Of a DNA stretch of 64,000 bases, positions 10,450-21,284 are shown in pieces. The notes below the pieces were generated by a model, which had not been told where the DNA came from, did no database searches, and saw only the letters and a program-made list of their open reading frames with translations. Origin of the DNA: Porphyridium purpureum. Its lineage: Eukaryota > Rhodophyta > Bangiophyceae > Porphyridiales > Porphyridiaceae. The position numbers were made by a program, and so were the translations under genes. Location of the stretch: positions 2,170,001-2,234,000 of the forward strand of contig VRMN01000002.1 of the NCBI GenBank assembly GCA_008690995.1, given 5' to 3'. Every line of letters starts with the position of its first letter. Position 1 is the first letter of the stretch.

Positions 10450-13400
10450 CGCACCCCCTCATCACTTCTGCGCTGGCTGCAAAGGAACGAATCACACTCG
10501 CTCGACAAGGTGCCAGCGGGTGTACGGATCACTGTCACACGACATCTTCTCATCATCATGGCTGTACGCATAGCCGCGCATGCCAGCGTCATCGTCGCAG
10601 TCGTCGGGCTGCATGAGCATCGCGAAGGCGTTGCCACGGTTTGCGGCGGAGCGAGCATGCGTCATACGCTGGGCGATGCCAAGGGATAAGCTTGCACCGT
10701 ACAGGCCCCACGCGGCTGCATGGCCGCGAAACACGTCGGTGGCAATCGGCTTCGTCAAGCCGTCAGCGATGTTGTCGCGCGTAGCGACATAGACGAACCT
10801 GACGAGTCCGTCCGCTGCTATCTCGTGCAACCATCTCAGAGAGATGCGCTGCATCTTTGGCGCATGCAGTAGCCGGTCACTGTGGCCGCGCTCCACCGCG
10901 CGCAAAGTCGACTCGTTGTCGCACCGCACAACGGTCGGAGGCCAGCGCCTCAAAAGTTCTTCCGCCAGTGTCGCCACTGGGAACACGCTGCCTTGCGCTG
11001 CGTCGTGCAGCGCTACCAACTCAGCCTCGGTCGTCGAGGTGCTGACGCGCCGCTGGCGCCGACTGGTCCAGTCTACAAGGTGTCGGCATCTGCCATTCGA
11101 TATGAAGAGCACGGCGCCGCTCGTGGATGACGGTGCCGAGAAGTCGGCATCAGCCCACGCGTGCAACCGAACGTCGCGACTGCCTGTCGCGGGTATGTCG
11201 TATTGCAGACAGACGTCCGCATGCTTCTTCAGATACCCGACGATCTCGTCGAGCGCGCGATCCGCGCTTGGCCCCCACCGGTCGACATAACGCGCCACAT
11301 GCGCCGTGGCATAAGCGATGTCTGCTCGCGTGGTTCGGCTGAGCCACAGCAGTTGGCCAATCACTGTTCGCTTGTTTGTCGGGCACGCGCGCCCGCCGGG
11401 TCCATTGTCGTCGACCCGCTCGCTGAGTGGCGTGCTGCGCACGCGCAAGTTGTCCGCGGTGTGGCCGTTCGCCACATGGGTGGCGTACACCCCCGAATCC
11501 AGTATCCATCGGCCGCCGTCGCGATAGATGTGCATGCCGAGATACTTGATAGGGCGCGTACGCGCCGAGTCTGCAATGTATTCGACCTTCTGGTCGATTC
11601 TGAAGACGGTCTTCAGTTGTTTGACCGCCACTCGTACCGCATCCGCATTGCCGAAGAGTGCGCCATCGTCGACGTACATGCTCAGCGTGAGCATGCTGCC
11701 GTTCGCGTCGCGGCGCCAGTACTGGTTCTTGTCCGCGTTGGATTCTTGCCATCCAAGCCGCCGGACACGCTCGCGAGCGTCGTGGCTGAAGTCGCTGCCG
11801 CTCCTTTTCATTCCGTACAGAGCCTGCGGTAGCTCCACGACAGGCTCGCTGCATGCGGCCATCTTTCTGTAGTCGGCTTCGCTGACTAGACCCTTCACGA
11901 CCGGGACCAGGTCGCGCAGATATCCGAATGTCGGACGGCCGCCCAATGGTGCACTGGGGTAGGCACACGTTACGTCGAAGAAGGCGCCGTCGGCGGATGG
12001 TCCATGGAGCATGAGCGCCATGCTCATCGAGGCGCGGATCGCCAGCAAACCTGGTGGGCGATCAAAAGGGTACGGTTCTTCGCGCGCGCGACGCCCATCG
12101 GCGTCCAGCACGACGCATCCTTGCGCGACGATGCGGCACTTCGTCTTGTGGAACGACGAAGGCATTTCTGAATTCTTCTTGTTGAAGAGGAGCTTCAACT
12201 TAACGAATTGCGCGTTCGGAACGCGCGCCGCCACTGCCTTGTCCATCGTGCGGCGGAAAGGCAGAGCGCCGGTGCTGGTGAGCGCACGAAGCTCGGATGC
12301 TAATGCATGGCGGCCGGCGGGCGTGGCCATCGCCACCGCTGTGGCCACAACTTCTGCCACCCCCAGACCTGCCGCTTCGTCCTCTGGTCCCCCTGTCGCC
12401 GCGCTTGTATACATTGCGTCGCTGCTACTCTCTGCTCGCGTCGCGTCGTTCCGCGTCGCGTCGCTCGCTGCTGCTGCGTGCACTGGAAGCACACCCAGTT
12501 CCGCTGCGCGCGCGCGTAAGCCGGCTGGTTTGCGGCCGCGCATGAAGAATGCTGGCCTACCCGCGATGGCAAGCCAGTCCTCACCAAAACGGGCAATGCC
12601 TTCGGATATGGCAATGTCCTCGGCCGGACTCCACGGCAGCTCAATGCGCCGATACTGTGCTCGTGACGCGAGCTTTCCGTGCTCGTCTCGGTAGCACTGG
12701 CAGTGCATTTGCCTGCATGCGCCGTCACCAGTGTGACGTCGGCTGGGCGCCGGACCCAAAATGCATTTCTCGCATTCGGTGCTCCCACCGACTATTTTCT
12801 TGCACTGTGTGCAGAATGCACGGTCCGGTGCATTGTCGCGTGCTCGCGACCATTGATCACCCGTCGCAATGGCCTCATCCGGAGGCCGCAGTGCCAAACG
12901 TCGCAATGGCCACTTGTCGGGAAGTGGCTTCCATTCGCCGACCTTCCTGATCGCAGATGGCCGCAAGTCGGCAATGGGCAGGGCGAGCAGGTTTATGGGC
13001 TGCCGCGGGTCATTCGGCCTCGGTGCCGTGAACCCAACGACGATTGCAGGCACGCCTTTCGGCTCAAATTTGCCGCGGCTCTCATCGTATATGAGAATGC
13101 CGCTCCCGAATGCAGGGATGGGCTTGTGCCATGTCAGACCGAGCCGTTGCTCGAAGCTGGTCTGCTCCTGCTTTGCGCCGCGCCAGGCGAGGTTTCTGGC
13201 CAGGCAAAAGTAGGCGGCGGCGAACGGATACCACGCGGTCGGCAAGCCAGACTGCATCAGCAGTGCTCGCACTGCTCCGTTCAAGTCTGCATGCTTGCGT
13301 TCATGCGTCGCGTGCGTGTTCGCCCGGTAAGGTACACCAGTGACTTTCTTCACGCCCTTTTCCGCGATGAATCCGTCGAATTCGCCCATGAACTCGCGGC

Positions 13401-14527
13401 CCTCGTCACACCGCAACACTCGTGGCCAATCACCACGTCCGCGCTGCAGCTCCGTCAACCCGCGAATGCACTCAGCGGCGGACTTGTCCGCCAGCCCAAT
13501 TGCTGAGAACCACCCAGTGGCTTCGTCGAGGTGAGTGAGCAGCCACCTGCTGCCATCCACGGCTGCCAGTCCGGGATCCACAATGTCAATCGACACCACG
13601 TCGTTGAACTCGCGCGCTCGTCCGCGCTCTTTGCCAACCGAGTCGTCTCGCCTCACAGCACGCGCGCGCCGCAGCTTTGCCGCGCTGCATATTCCGCACG
13701 TGTCGCGCGACGGCATGTGCAGAACGCAATGGTCCTGCTCTACATGCTCAGCCTCGGCTGTGCCAAGACTGTGACCGCCGATGATCATTTCGAAGCGGTT
13801 GGTTCGAAGCCAATCGAGACCGATCACGAGGTCATTGTGGCCATTGTACACAATCACGTCCTGCTGCTTCTCTGCTGAATCCAGCACCGCCAGATTCACT
13901 GTCGCGCGCCCGCGAGACATGCACTGCGTGCCGTCTGCCAATCGAATGGTCAAGGCATTCGCGGTGCTATTTGTGCGCACTCGCACCATCGCGCATGCGC
14001 TCTCGCTCAGAAAGGTGTGCGTTGCGCCGGTATCGATGACTGCTTTCATCGCCCGGCCGTTCACCCAAGCATTCACCTTGAGCAACCCTTTGCCCGCACT
14101 GGCGGTCATCAACTCGGCTCCGCCGAGATTGGCATCGCGATCATCGCGCCTGTCTGCACAGTTGTGCGTCGCTGGCCCCCACACGGAGCACCGATGGCAG
14201 TAATAGCGCCCACGCTGATTACTCTTCTTGCCATCTTGTTGCGACTTCGGCGTCTGTCGCGGTCGTGGTCTACTGGCACCGCCTCGTTGCGGTGCGCCAC
14301 GCTTCTGTCCGCGCCCACGCGCGTCGTTCTGGCCGCCACCACGGTTCCAACCATGCGTGCTCGGCTCTCGCCAGCCGCCGTCTCGTCCGTCCGCGCGGCT
14401 CTGCGCGTACCGCTCTGCATGATTCGCACGCAGGTTCCGCTGCGGTCCAGCTGGTGACCATTGGTCATGCTGTTGCTGTTGATACTCGTTCGAGCGATCC
14501 CGCTGGAAGTCGTTGTATCCTCGTCCG
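10157..14527 (-). mobile_element. Ty1/copia copy C/D, left (3') piece
   Basis: This is the 3' LTR plus the pol region and the end of gag of a third copia unit, continuous with the array. At 14527 the copia sequence stops within the gag/zinc-knuckle part, where gypsy element G1 has inserted. The other piece resumes at 27314-27318. TCCG flanks both sides of the insertion (14524-14527 and 27314-27317). The copy has one visible interruption, that insertion. Confidence 0.92.
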
Positions 14528-14815
14528 TGCCGTGATATGGTCCTGAATGGCCCACTCACTCCCCTCCTCCGCTAGCCCGGCCGCACGGAGAACCTATACC
14601 CCAATCCTGCTGGCCCCATCGGCCCTCTCTTTTACTCTTGCTAGATCGCCGCGACGGCGGTCTTAAATACCCTTCTCTACCCTACGCTAACCGTTAGACT
14701 GTTTAAGAACCTAAGAATAACCGCTGCCCGGTACGGACAAGGATTGTTATGGTACAGTGCGGGGCAGTGCTGTACAGTGCGTGGAGGGGTACGGCGGAGA
14801 GAGCGAGTCATGACA
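14528..14815 (-). repeat. G1 LTR, 3' copy
   Basis: 288 bp with TG...CA termini (minus strand begins TGTCATGACTC and ends CACGGCA). It holds a TATA-like GGTATTTAAG near 14660-14675. Upstream of that, in minus-strand sense, are two CACTGTAC motifs (plus-strand GTACAGTG at 14752 and 14772). The adjoining purine tract on the minus strand is AGGGGTTAGTGGGG. Confidence 0.92.
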
Positions 14816-15730
14816 CATCCCCACTAACCCCTAAGCCGCTTGCGCTAGTGCGCGGCAGAGGAACTTGGACAGTCTGTCGGAGAAAACCGTAAAACCGGAA
14901 CCGTGCAAAGTTACACGCGAAAATGTGCAACGACTGTCTGAAAAAACGAGATCGAAAGACGAGGAAAAGGACGAGTAATGCTTCGGATCGAGCGCGAAAC
15001 GGACGCAGTAGGTACAATACTGTACCTCAAGTACTGAACACCAGGTGAACACCCGAGCCAGAGCATCACGAAGATGTCGAAGGCCTCGAACACTGCGAAC
15101 ACTTATTGCGCGGGCGAACAAACGCCAGACGACTCGTGAAGCTCTCCGGGACATCATCCAAGGAAATGACAAACACTGGCCCTAGGAACTCGAAGAGCGG
15201 TTCGCGCATTCGCTCGCGCGCGGAGTGCGACTTTTGCGGATTTCCCGGCCGGAAATTGTGAATGCGATTACCTTCGCAAAGATGAAAGCAACGAGAAAAC
15301 GCTTTCACATCGTTCACTTTCTAGGCTGACACAACGCACATGCCAATGTTTAGCCGGGTCTGCCGGTGAACTCAAGGAGAACTCGAAATGCACCTTCTTT
15401 TGTAGTCGAAAGTTTCATCGTCGAGGCAAACTCGATGCGCGCACTCTTTCTCTGCGTTTGAGTTGACGTAGGTGACACAAATCGGTGCAGCCTCCATCTC
15501 GACATCGAGGGCAATGCGCGAACGCTCGTTTCGGCTCCACGACGCCTCCCTGCGCGATGCGAGAACTGTCGTTCTCTGCTGTTCGACTTGTTTTCGACTG
15601 CGCATCGGCGCTTCGACGAAATGAATGTGGGATTCGCTGTCGCACACTGTGTACATTCAAGGCGCAACCGCGCTGGATTTGAGAGACTCGAAGTCCGCGT
15701 TCAAACTCACGAGGAAAGACTCGCGTGCGC

Positions 15731-18700
15731 TTATTGGAACCGACGACCAGACCGTGATCGAAGGACATCAGCGGGATTTTGCGCAGACTCGAGAAACTCG
15801 GCAACCAATGTTTCCGGCAAGTCCTCGGACTTCTCCCAAGTCCATTCAGAGCGCTTGGCCCCGTACCACGCGACGAGAAACTCGGTGGAGCCATCGATGA
15901 GGCGCTGTTTCTGCAAACTTGCTATCTCAGAGAGGACACTGTCGCGACGCTCTCCATCCGCGTTGAAGTCATCCCTGAGTTCTACAGATTGATCAACACG
16001 CTTCAGCCTGTCAAGATGCACGAAGAATGTCTCGAAGGCATTGCGGATCGTAGCGCGGGCGCCATCGATGACTTCGAGTATATACGGACCGACCCACGGG
16101 CTCTCGAGTTTACGACCTTGAAGTGTACTCACCCCACGCCAGAGCATTACCGCGTCGCCCTCCGAGAGGCGCTGGCCTTGCTTTGTGACCTTTTCGGCAC
16201 TGCGCCTCGCATCCTTGTCGTGGCTTTTATCCGATGCGCGCAACGCTACTTGATGCATCATCCGAATCCTACCGCGTAGCTGATAGCCAAATTCCTCGAG
16301 GCTGTCCGTTTCCAGCTCGGCGTCGATCGCTGGCTGAGAATAGTCATTCGCAGTACGTCCAAACATAGCTTCGTATGGACTCACGCCAGTCGATGAATGT
16401 CGCGACGAATTATAAGCGTGCACGGATAACGGAAGCCACAGATCCCACCCGATAGACGCGTCGTGATCTGCCATCATGCCGGATAACAAGCCGCACAGCG
16501 TTCGGTTATAGCGTTCCACGACTCCGTTTGCTTTTGGATTATGTGCCATAGTAAAGACCTTCTTGATGCCGAGAAGCTGGCTGACTCGTGACAAAAACTC
16601 GGATCGAAATGCAGGTCCGTTGTCACTAAGAAGGTTCTCGGGGGGCCCAAACGGTGCGACCCATACGTGCAGAAAAGCTTCCACCGCAGATCGAGCTGAC
16701 TCGTCGACCACCGGTGCTGCGACGGTAAAACGAGTGAACAGATCAGCGACCACCAAGACCTTGGTATATCCGCGAGGTGTCTTCGGGGAAATCGTGAGGA
16801 GATCGACTGCAACAAGCTCGAAGCGTCGCGTTGGCCGACGTCTGCCGATGACTACCTGCTGCCTTCGCAGACCCTTTCGCCTTGAGCAAAACCGACATGA
16901 TTGGATGAATTCGCTGACATCCGAGGTCCAACCCGGCCAGTACCATGACGCATCCGCGATCCTTGAGATCGTCTTAGCCGCGCCCATATGCCCGCCTGCA
17001 CCCGTTGAATGATAGTATCCCAGAACACGACTCACGAACGCATCCGGAACCACACGCCGAGGCTTTTTTGTTGCCGCCATCAGAATGCCCGCCTCGTTCC
17101 AGAAGTATTCCGGGTCGCTGTACTGTGGTGTGCTTCGAGCGAGGTTCTCCATTTCTTTGGCGATGAGCTCATCTCTCGGGTACGCTGCCTTCAGCTCTTC
17201 GTCAGTTGGTAGTTCGTGTGCCGTGTTGCTGTCTTCACTCACAGCTGTGACGAGGTACGCCACGCGGTCGCCACGAGAACTCCTGCTTTCTTGTTCGTCG
17301 AGATTCATACGCGAGAGTGCGTCAGGTACCTTATTCGACGCACCCTTCACGTACTCAATAACGAACGAATAATCTGCCAAAGCCAATGCCCACCTTGCTA
17401 GACGGCCCCTCGGCTCCCGCAGATTCAACAACCATCGGAGCGGCTCGTGATCAGAGCGGACTATAATCGACTCACCGTATAGATAATGCCGACACTTACG
17501 TACCGCCCACACAACCGCAAGGCACTCTAGTTCTGTCACGGCGTAGTTCTTCTCCGCGGCAGTCAATGACCGCGATAGAAAGCACACCGGTCGATACTCG
17601 CTCGAAACGCGCTGATACAGCGCTGCTCCGAGTCCCGTCAACGAGGCATCTGTATCAAGGACCCACTCTGCTCCCGCAGATGGCTGATACAAAACCACCG
17701 TTGGGTCCGTCAGCGCCGACTTAAGGGCCTCGAATGCTAGCTTCTGCCCAGCGCCAAACCGATTGGCCCAATCGCTGCATTCAACGACCTGCTTCTTCGA
17801 ATGTTTTTTTGCGGACATGGCGAGACCTTCGAGAGACGCACGCAACGGAGCTGCGACGCGCTCGAAGTTCGGAACGAAGTCACGAAACCAGCCCACAACG
17901 CCTAGAAACCGCTGAACTTCTGTCGGATTTCTCGGTTCGGTCCATTGTCGGATGACCTCGATGTTTCGCTCTTTCGGGCGAATCTTACCATTTTGCACTT
18001 GGTGACCAAGAAATTCGATTTTGGTGCACATGAAGGAGCACTTCTTCAAAGAAAATGTGAGACCTTCTTTTTCGAAGCGTTCCAGAATTTGATCCAGTAT
18101 TTGAATGTGATCCTCTCCAGACGATGAACCTACGATGAGGTCATCGATGTAAATGAGTGCGTGTTTCCAGCGCAGGTCACCGAGGACCGTGTTCATCAAT
18201 CGTTGGAATGTTGCTGGGCTATTCGACATGCCTTGACCAATGACGCAGTATCGGAAAAGCCCCAGTGGGGTAATCATCGCGGTCAAGTCTCGGGAATCAG
18301 CGTGCAGCGGGATCTGAAAGAACCCGTCAGTCAAATCGAGAGTACTGAACAACGAATATCGACCAGCCCAATCGAGGCATTCATGCACGAGTGGGATCGG
18401 GTACTTGTCCTTCACCGTAATGGCGTTCAGGTTCCTGAAATCCGTAGTTAATCGCCACGCACCCGTCGGTTTCCGGATCAAGACGTTTGCCGAGGCAAAC
18501 GGGCCATTGCACGGTTCCAAGACATGATGATCAAGGAGCTTGCGTACCATTGTTTCTTCGGCTTCGCGCTCTGCCTCCGACCGTCGTCGCAATTTCGCCG
18601 CGGGAAAGGTCGCGCCCGGCTCCACCCGGATAACGTGCTCGACAGAGCGGGCCCTTCCGGCTTCTGCTCGGAACACTCGCCACCGCTTTTTGAGAACCCC

Positions 18701-19498
18701 ACGAATCTTCTCCCGAGTGCCGGAGTCGAGGATATGACCGAGGTCAAGCGCATTGATGAGATCGAGAGTCTCTCGTCCCATTTGCGATTCGGTCACTCGA
18801 ATACTCGCCAGCTTTTGCCCAGCGCGGATGCAGACTGGCTCCTTCGACTTGTTCTGTATAGTCCACGTTCTCTGATGTGTGTCCACAACACCTTCTGGAA
18901 GCTCGATGAGAATTTCACATTGTCCGAGTCCCGGAATCTTTGTATCCGTAACGCTTCGGATGAACGACCTTTCCTTCGTCTTATTTGTGAAGCACGGAAT
19001 ATGTTCGCCGTTCCGCATCTCGACGATTCGGTTCTTGAAGTTGAGCGAATGCGAGTGACGGTGCCAGAATTCCATGCCAATGATCAGGTCTTCCGCCAAT
19101 TCTTCGACGACGATGCATCGAAGCTTCGTTCGAAGTTGTCCCAGCCTTACCTCGACGAGTGTCTCCCATGCCGGGCCCATGTTTCCTCCCTGCGCGTGGT
19201 CCACGCGCGTACCAGTAGGCTCCATCGTGGCACCCCATCTTTCGGCGACCGTCCGCGACGTGTACGAGTACCCCGTGGCTCCCGTGTCCACTAGCGCTAT
19301 TATCGGAAGCCACAGTCCGGAAGAATCGAGGACGCGGATTGCAACAAAGGGTCGGCGGTCGATACTCCCACGCACTGAACAAAGGACTGCCTTGTCGAAT
19401 ATCTTCACAGTCCCGTACTCCCATGACACCGGTAGTAAATCGGATGGATCAGCCGGTGTGTCGCACTTTGACAAGCTCGGAACGGCCTCGATGCTCAT
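15731..19498 (-). CDS. G1 pol polyprotein with C-terminal chromodomain (fossil element)
   Basis: 1255 residues from the first ATG. Visible in order: aspartic protease with VDTGATGYS near 67; reverse transcriptase with YIDDLIVGS near 449; RNase H with DTDASLTGLG near 614; integrase with an HHCC zinc finger (YYHSTGAGGH...CRFCSRRKG, about 830-880) and acidic core residues near 896, 958 and 996; and a chromodomain-like tail (FLVAWYGAKRSEWTWE, about 1190-1235). PR-RT-RH-IN order plus a chromodomain places it among Ty3/gypsy chromoviruses, whose chromodomains steer integration to marked chromatin. It is in the same frame as the upstream gag, separated by a short gap, an arrangement compatible with read-through as used by some retroelements. 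Confidence 0.92.
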   Translation of the reverse strand: MSIEAVPSLSKCDTPADPSDLLPVSWEYGTVKIFDKAVLCSVRGSIDRRPFVAIRVLDSSGLWLPIIALVDTGATGYSYTSRTVAERWGATMEPTGTRVDHAQGGNMGPAWETLVEVRLGQLRTKLRCIVVEELAEDLIIGMEFWHRHSHSLNFKNRIVEMRNGEHIPCFTNKTKERSFIRSVTDTKIPGLGQCEILIELPEGVVDTHQRTWTIQNKSKEPVCIRAGQKLASIRVTESQMGRETLDLINALDLGHILDSGTREKIRGVLKKRWRVFRAEAGRARSVEHVIRVEPGATFPAAKLRRRSEAEREAEETMVRKLLDHHVLEPCNGPFASANVLIRKPTGAWRLTTDFRNLNAITVKDKYPIPLVHECLDWAGRYSLFSTLDLTDGFFQIPLHADSRDLTAMITPLGLFRYCVIGQGMSNSPATFQRLMNTVLGDLRWKHALIYIDDLIVGSSSGEDHIQILDQILERFEKEGLTFSLKKCSFMCTKIEFLGHQVQNGKIRPKERNIEVIRQWTEPRNPTEVQRFLGVVGWFRDFVPNFERVAAPLRASLEGLAMSAKKHSKKQVVECSDWANRFGAGQKLAFEALKSALTDPTVVLYQPSAGAEWVLDTDASLTGLGAALYQRVSSEYRPVCFLSRSLTAAEKNYAVTELECLAVVWAVRKCRHYLYGESIIVRSDHEPLRWLLNLREPRGRLARWALALADYSFVIEYVKGASNKVPDALSRMNLDEQESRSSRGDRVAYLVTAVSEDSNTAHELPTDEELKAAYPRDELIAKEMENLARSTPQYSDPEYFWNEAGILMAATKKPRRVVPDAFVSRVLGYYHSTGAGGHMGAAKTISRIADASWYWPGWTSDVSEFIQSCRFCSRRKGLRRQQVVIGRRRPTRRFELVAVDLLTISPKTPRGYTKVLVVADLFTRFTVAAPVVDESARSAVEAFLHVWVAPFGPPENLLSDNGPAFRSEFLSRVSQLLGIKKVFTMAHNPKANGVVERYNRTLCGLLSGMMADHDASIGWDLWLPLSVHAYNSSRHSSTGVSPYEAMFGRTANDYSQPAIDAELETDSLEEFGYQLRGRIRMMHQVALRASDKSHDKDARRSAEKVTKQGQRLSEGDAVMLWRGVSTLQGRKLESPWVGPYILEVIDGARATIRNAFETFFVHLDRLKRVDQSVELRDDFNADGERRDSVLSEIASLQKQRLIDGSTEFLVAWYGAKRSEWTWEKSEDLPETLVAEFLESAQNPADVLRSRSGRRFQ

Positions 19499-19552
19499 CG
19501 CCTGTGCCGGATGCGCCCCTGCATCCGCTGATCCTTTTTGCTTTCCAGCGAG

Positions 19553-20689
19553 TCACTCAGATCCTAGAGGACCACTCCTTCCAACCCGATGGTGTCCACT
19601 CGCCTGAACCGGAGCTGTCTCCTGACACTCGCGTGCCCAATGCCCTGGTTGCTTGCATCGATAACACACGCTGGAATCCTGGCGCTTCTCCAGGATTTGC
19701 GCGACATGCTCCGCAATGACTGTCCAGTCCGACGCGGGGGAAATGGCTTCATTATGTCGCGGTAGCAGGCCTTCCTGGTAATCTCCACCGTGTTCTGGAA
19801 GCGATGGGCTCTCGTTGTTCTGGCGAATCGATGCAACACTCGGCGACCGGAAGCGGAAGTCACTGAACGTCAAGCGCTCGCCGTGCTCCTTCAGCATCTC
19901 GTGGAGAAGACCTTCATACTGCTCTTGCTTGGAGTGGAGCCTAGCCATCGGTTGATACCTTTTCGGTAAACCTTCGACGAAGTCCACCTTCAGGTCAGCT
20001 TCTGTCATCCCCAGCGCTGCCCCGATCTCTCGCAAGTCACGATGGAAAGCCGACAGATTCTCGTTGCGCTGCAGTCTCCGACTGCGATACTCGCTGCGGA
20101 TCGAAGAAACGATGGACTCCGACCAGAAACGCTCCTGTGCCCAGCACCACATATCCTCGGACGTCGCGCTTCGCTTCAGCTCACCATTCATAAATGCATC
20201 GTTGATCATATGCTCTGCTGGCCCGGAAAACGCGAAGACAACGCAATCGCGCGCCCATTCCTCTGGGAATCGGTGCGTGCAGTTCATCCATTTTCGATAT
20301 GTATTCATGAATCGGAGATCTCTCGGTCCACGAATCTCATTGCCTCGCATCGCATCGCGCACAACGCGCTCAAATCGAGTCTGCTCGAACAGATCCTTGA
20401 CTGGGACGACGTTGGACATTAATGCATGATCGACTATAGGCTGGTTCGGGACTGACACATTGTCCTTCGACTGCGACCACGCACTCAGCGCATCCTGCAT
20501 TGCCTCACGCATCGTGGTAGGCATGTCCGTCTTTAACTCCTCCAATTGCTCTTTCATCGAGGCCATCTGATCCCGCAGATCCTCGGCTTCCTTCGAAACT
20601 GATGCTGCAGTTGGTCGCGCCGCTCTGGAGGAAGCCGATGCGTGCACCGTTTCTTCACTGTCGTTCATCGTATAAAAGGGCGGTTTCAA
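19553..20689 (-). CDS. G1 gag protein (fossil element)
   Basis: 378 residues. A low-complexity, coiled-coil N-terminus is followed by a capsid-like helical region with conserved Trp residues (WMNCTHRFPEEWARD). Near the C-terminus is a canonical CCHC zinc knuckle, CYRCKQPGHWAREC, typical of nucleocapsid. It lies directly upstream of pol and in phase with it. Confidence 0.9.
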   Translation of the reverse strand: MKPPFYTMNDSEETVHASASSRAARPTAASVSKEAEDLRDQMASMKEQLEELKTDMPTTMREAMQDALSAWSQSKDNVSVPNQPIVDHALMSNVVPVKDLFEQTRFERVVRDAMRGNEIRGPRDLRFMNTYRKWMNCTHRFPEEWARDCVVFAFSGPAEHMINDAFMNGELKRSATSEDMWCWAQERFWSESIVSSIRSEYRSRRLQRNENLSAFHRDLREIGAALGMTEADLKVDFVEGLPKRYQPMARLHSKQEQYEGLLHEMLKEHGERLTFSDFRFRSPSVASIRQNNESPSLPEHGGDYQEGLLPRHNEAISPASDWTVIAEHVAQILEKRQDSSVCYRCKQPGHWARECQETAPVQASGHHRVGRSGPLGSE

Positions 20690-20874
20690 CGCTGACTAGA
20701 CCCGACGATTGACCTTTTTGTGGTTTTTAAATCCACCTAGTGCCCCAGGCACTGATGGTAATCCGCTCACGGCCAGGCCGATCTTGCAGAAAGATTAGTG
20801 AAAGATGCTCGGGTCAAAGTCCCAGACTTCACCCGAGCCAAAAAGAAAACCCGCTCACGGCCAGGCCGTCTCAC

Positions 20875-21165
20875 TGTTACCAATGCTGTGCCTTTTTACT
20901 CTGCTTCTTACCTCTTCTTTCTCCGAGCAAGACCTGACCGGCTAGTCCGGGCAGGCGCGTCGCCTTTTTATACCCTTACTTCCGCCAGGGACAGCAAGGC
21001 GCCAAGAGAAATGACAATGCAAATCATTGGCATTTCTGCGCGCGTCTAGAAGGTTCTGGAACCTCTAGAAGCTTCTAGAAACGGTTAAACGGTCTACCGG
21101 TTTAGCGGCTTACCGGTTTCGGACTAACCGAACCGTTCTAGGTGACTGGGGTCGAACGGATAACA
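20875..21165 (-). repeat. G2 LTR, 3' copy
   Basis: 291 bp with termini TG...CA (plus strand begins TGTTACCAATG and ends GGATAACA). It contains a TATAAAAA box on the minus strand (about 20963-20971) and heat-shock-like GAA/TTC arrays at 21049-21080. Confidence 0.93.
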
Positions 21166-21284
21166 TCTCCCCCCCTCTTGGCTCGACGTCTCGGCGAGAC
21201 TCCAAACTAAGTTGCATTCTTGGCTCGAGGAACCCGCGCTCCGGGAGAAAACCTCTGCCTAGCAAACTTCTCACGATTCCCAAG

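Noticed and set aside
12679-13506. 275-codon plus-strand frame (also at 1407 and 7043)
   Set aside because: Antisense to the copia polyprotein and repeated only because the element is repeated; no recognisable protein.
1-14527. Segmental duplication of a host gene
   Set aside because: The repeated unit encodes gag, protease, integrase, reverse transcriptase and RNase H and is bounded by LTRs, so it is a retrotransposon array.
17734-19607. Several plus-strand frames up to 256 codons across G1
   Set aside because: All are antisense to the G1 pol frame, which has clear domain motifs.
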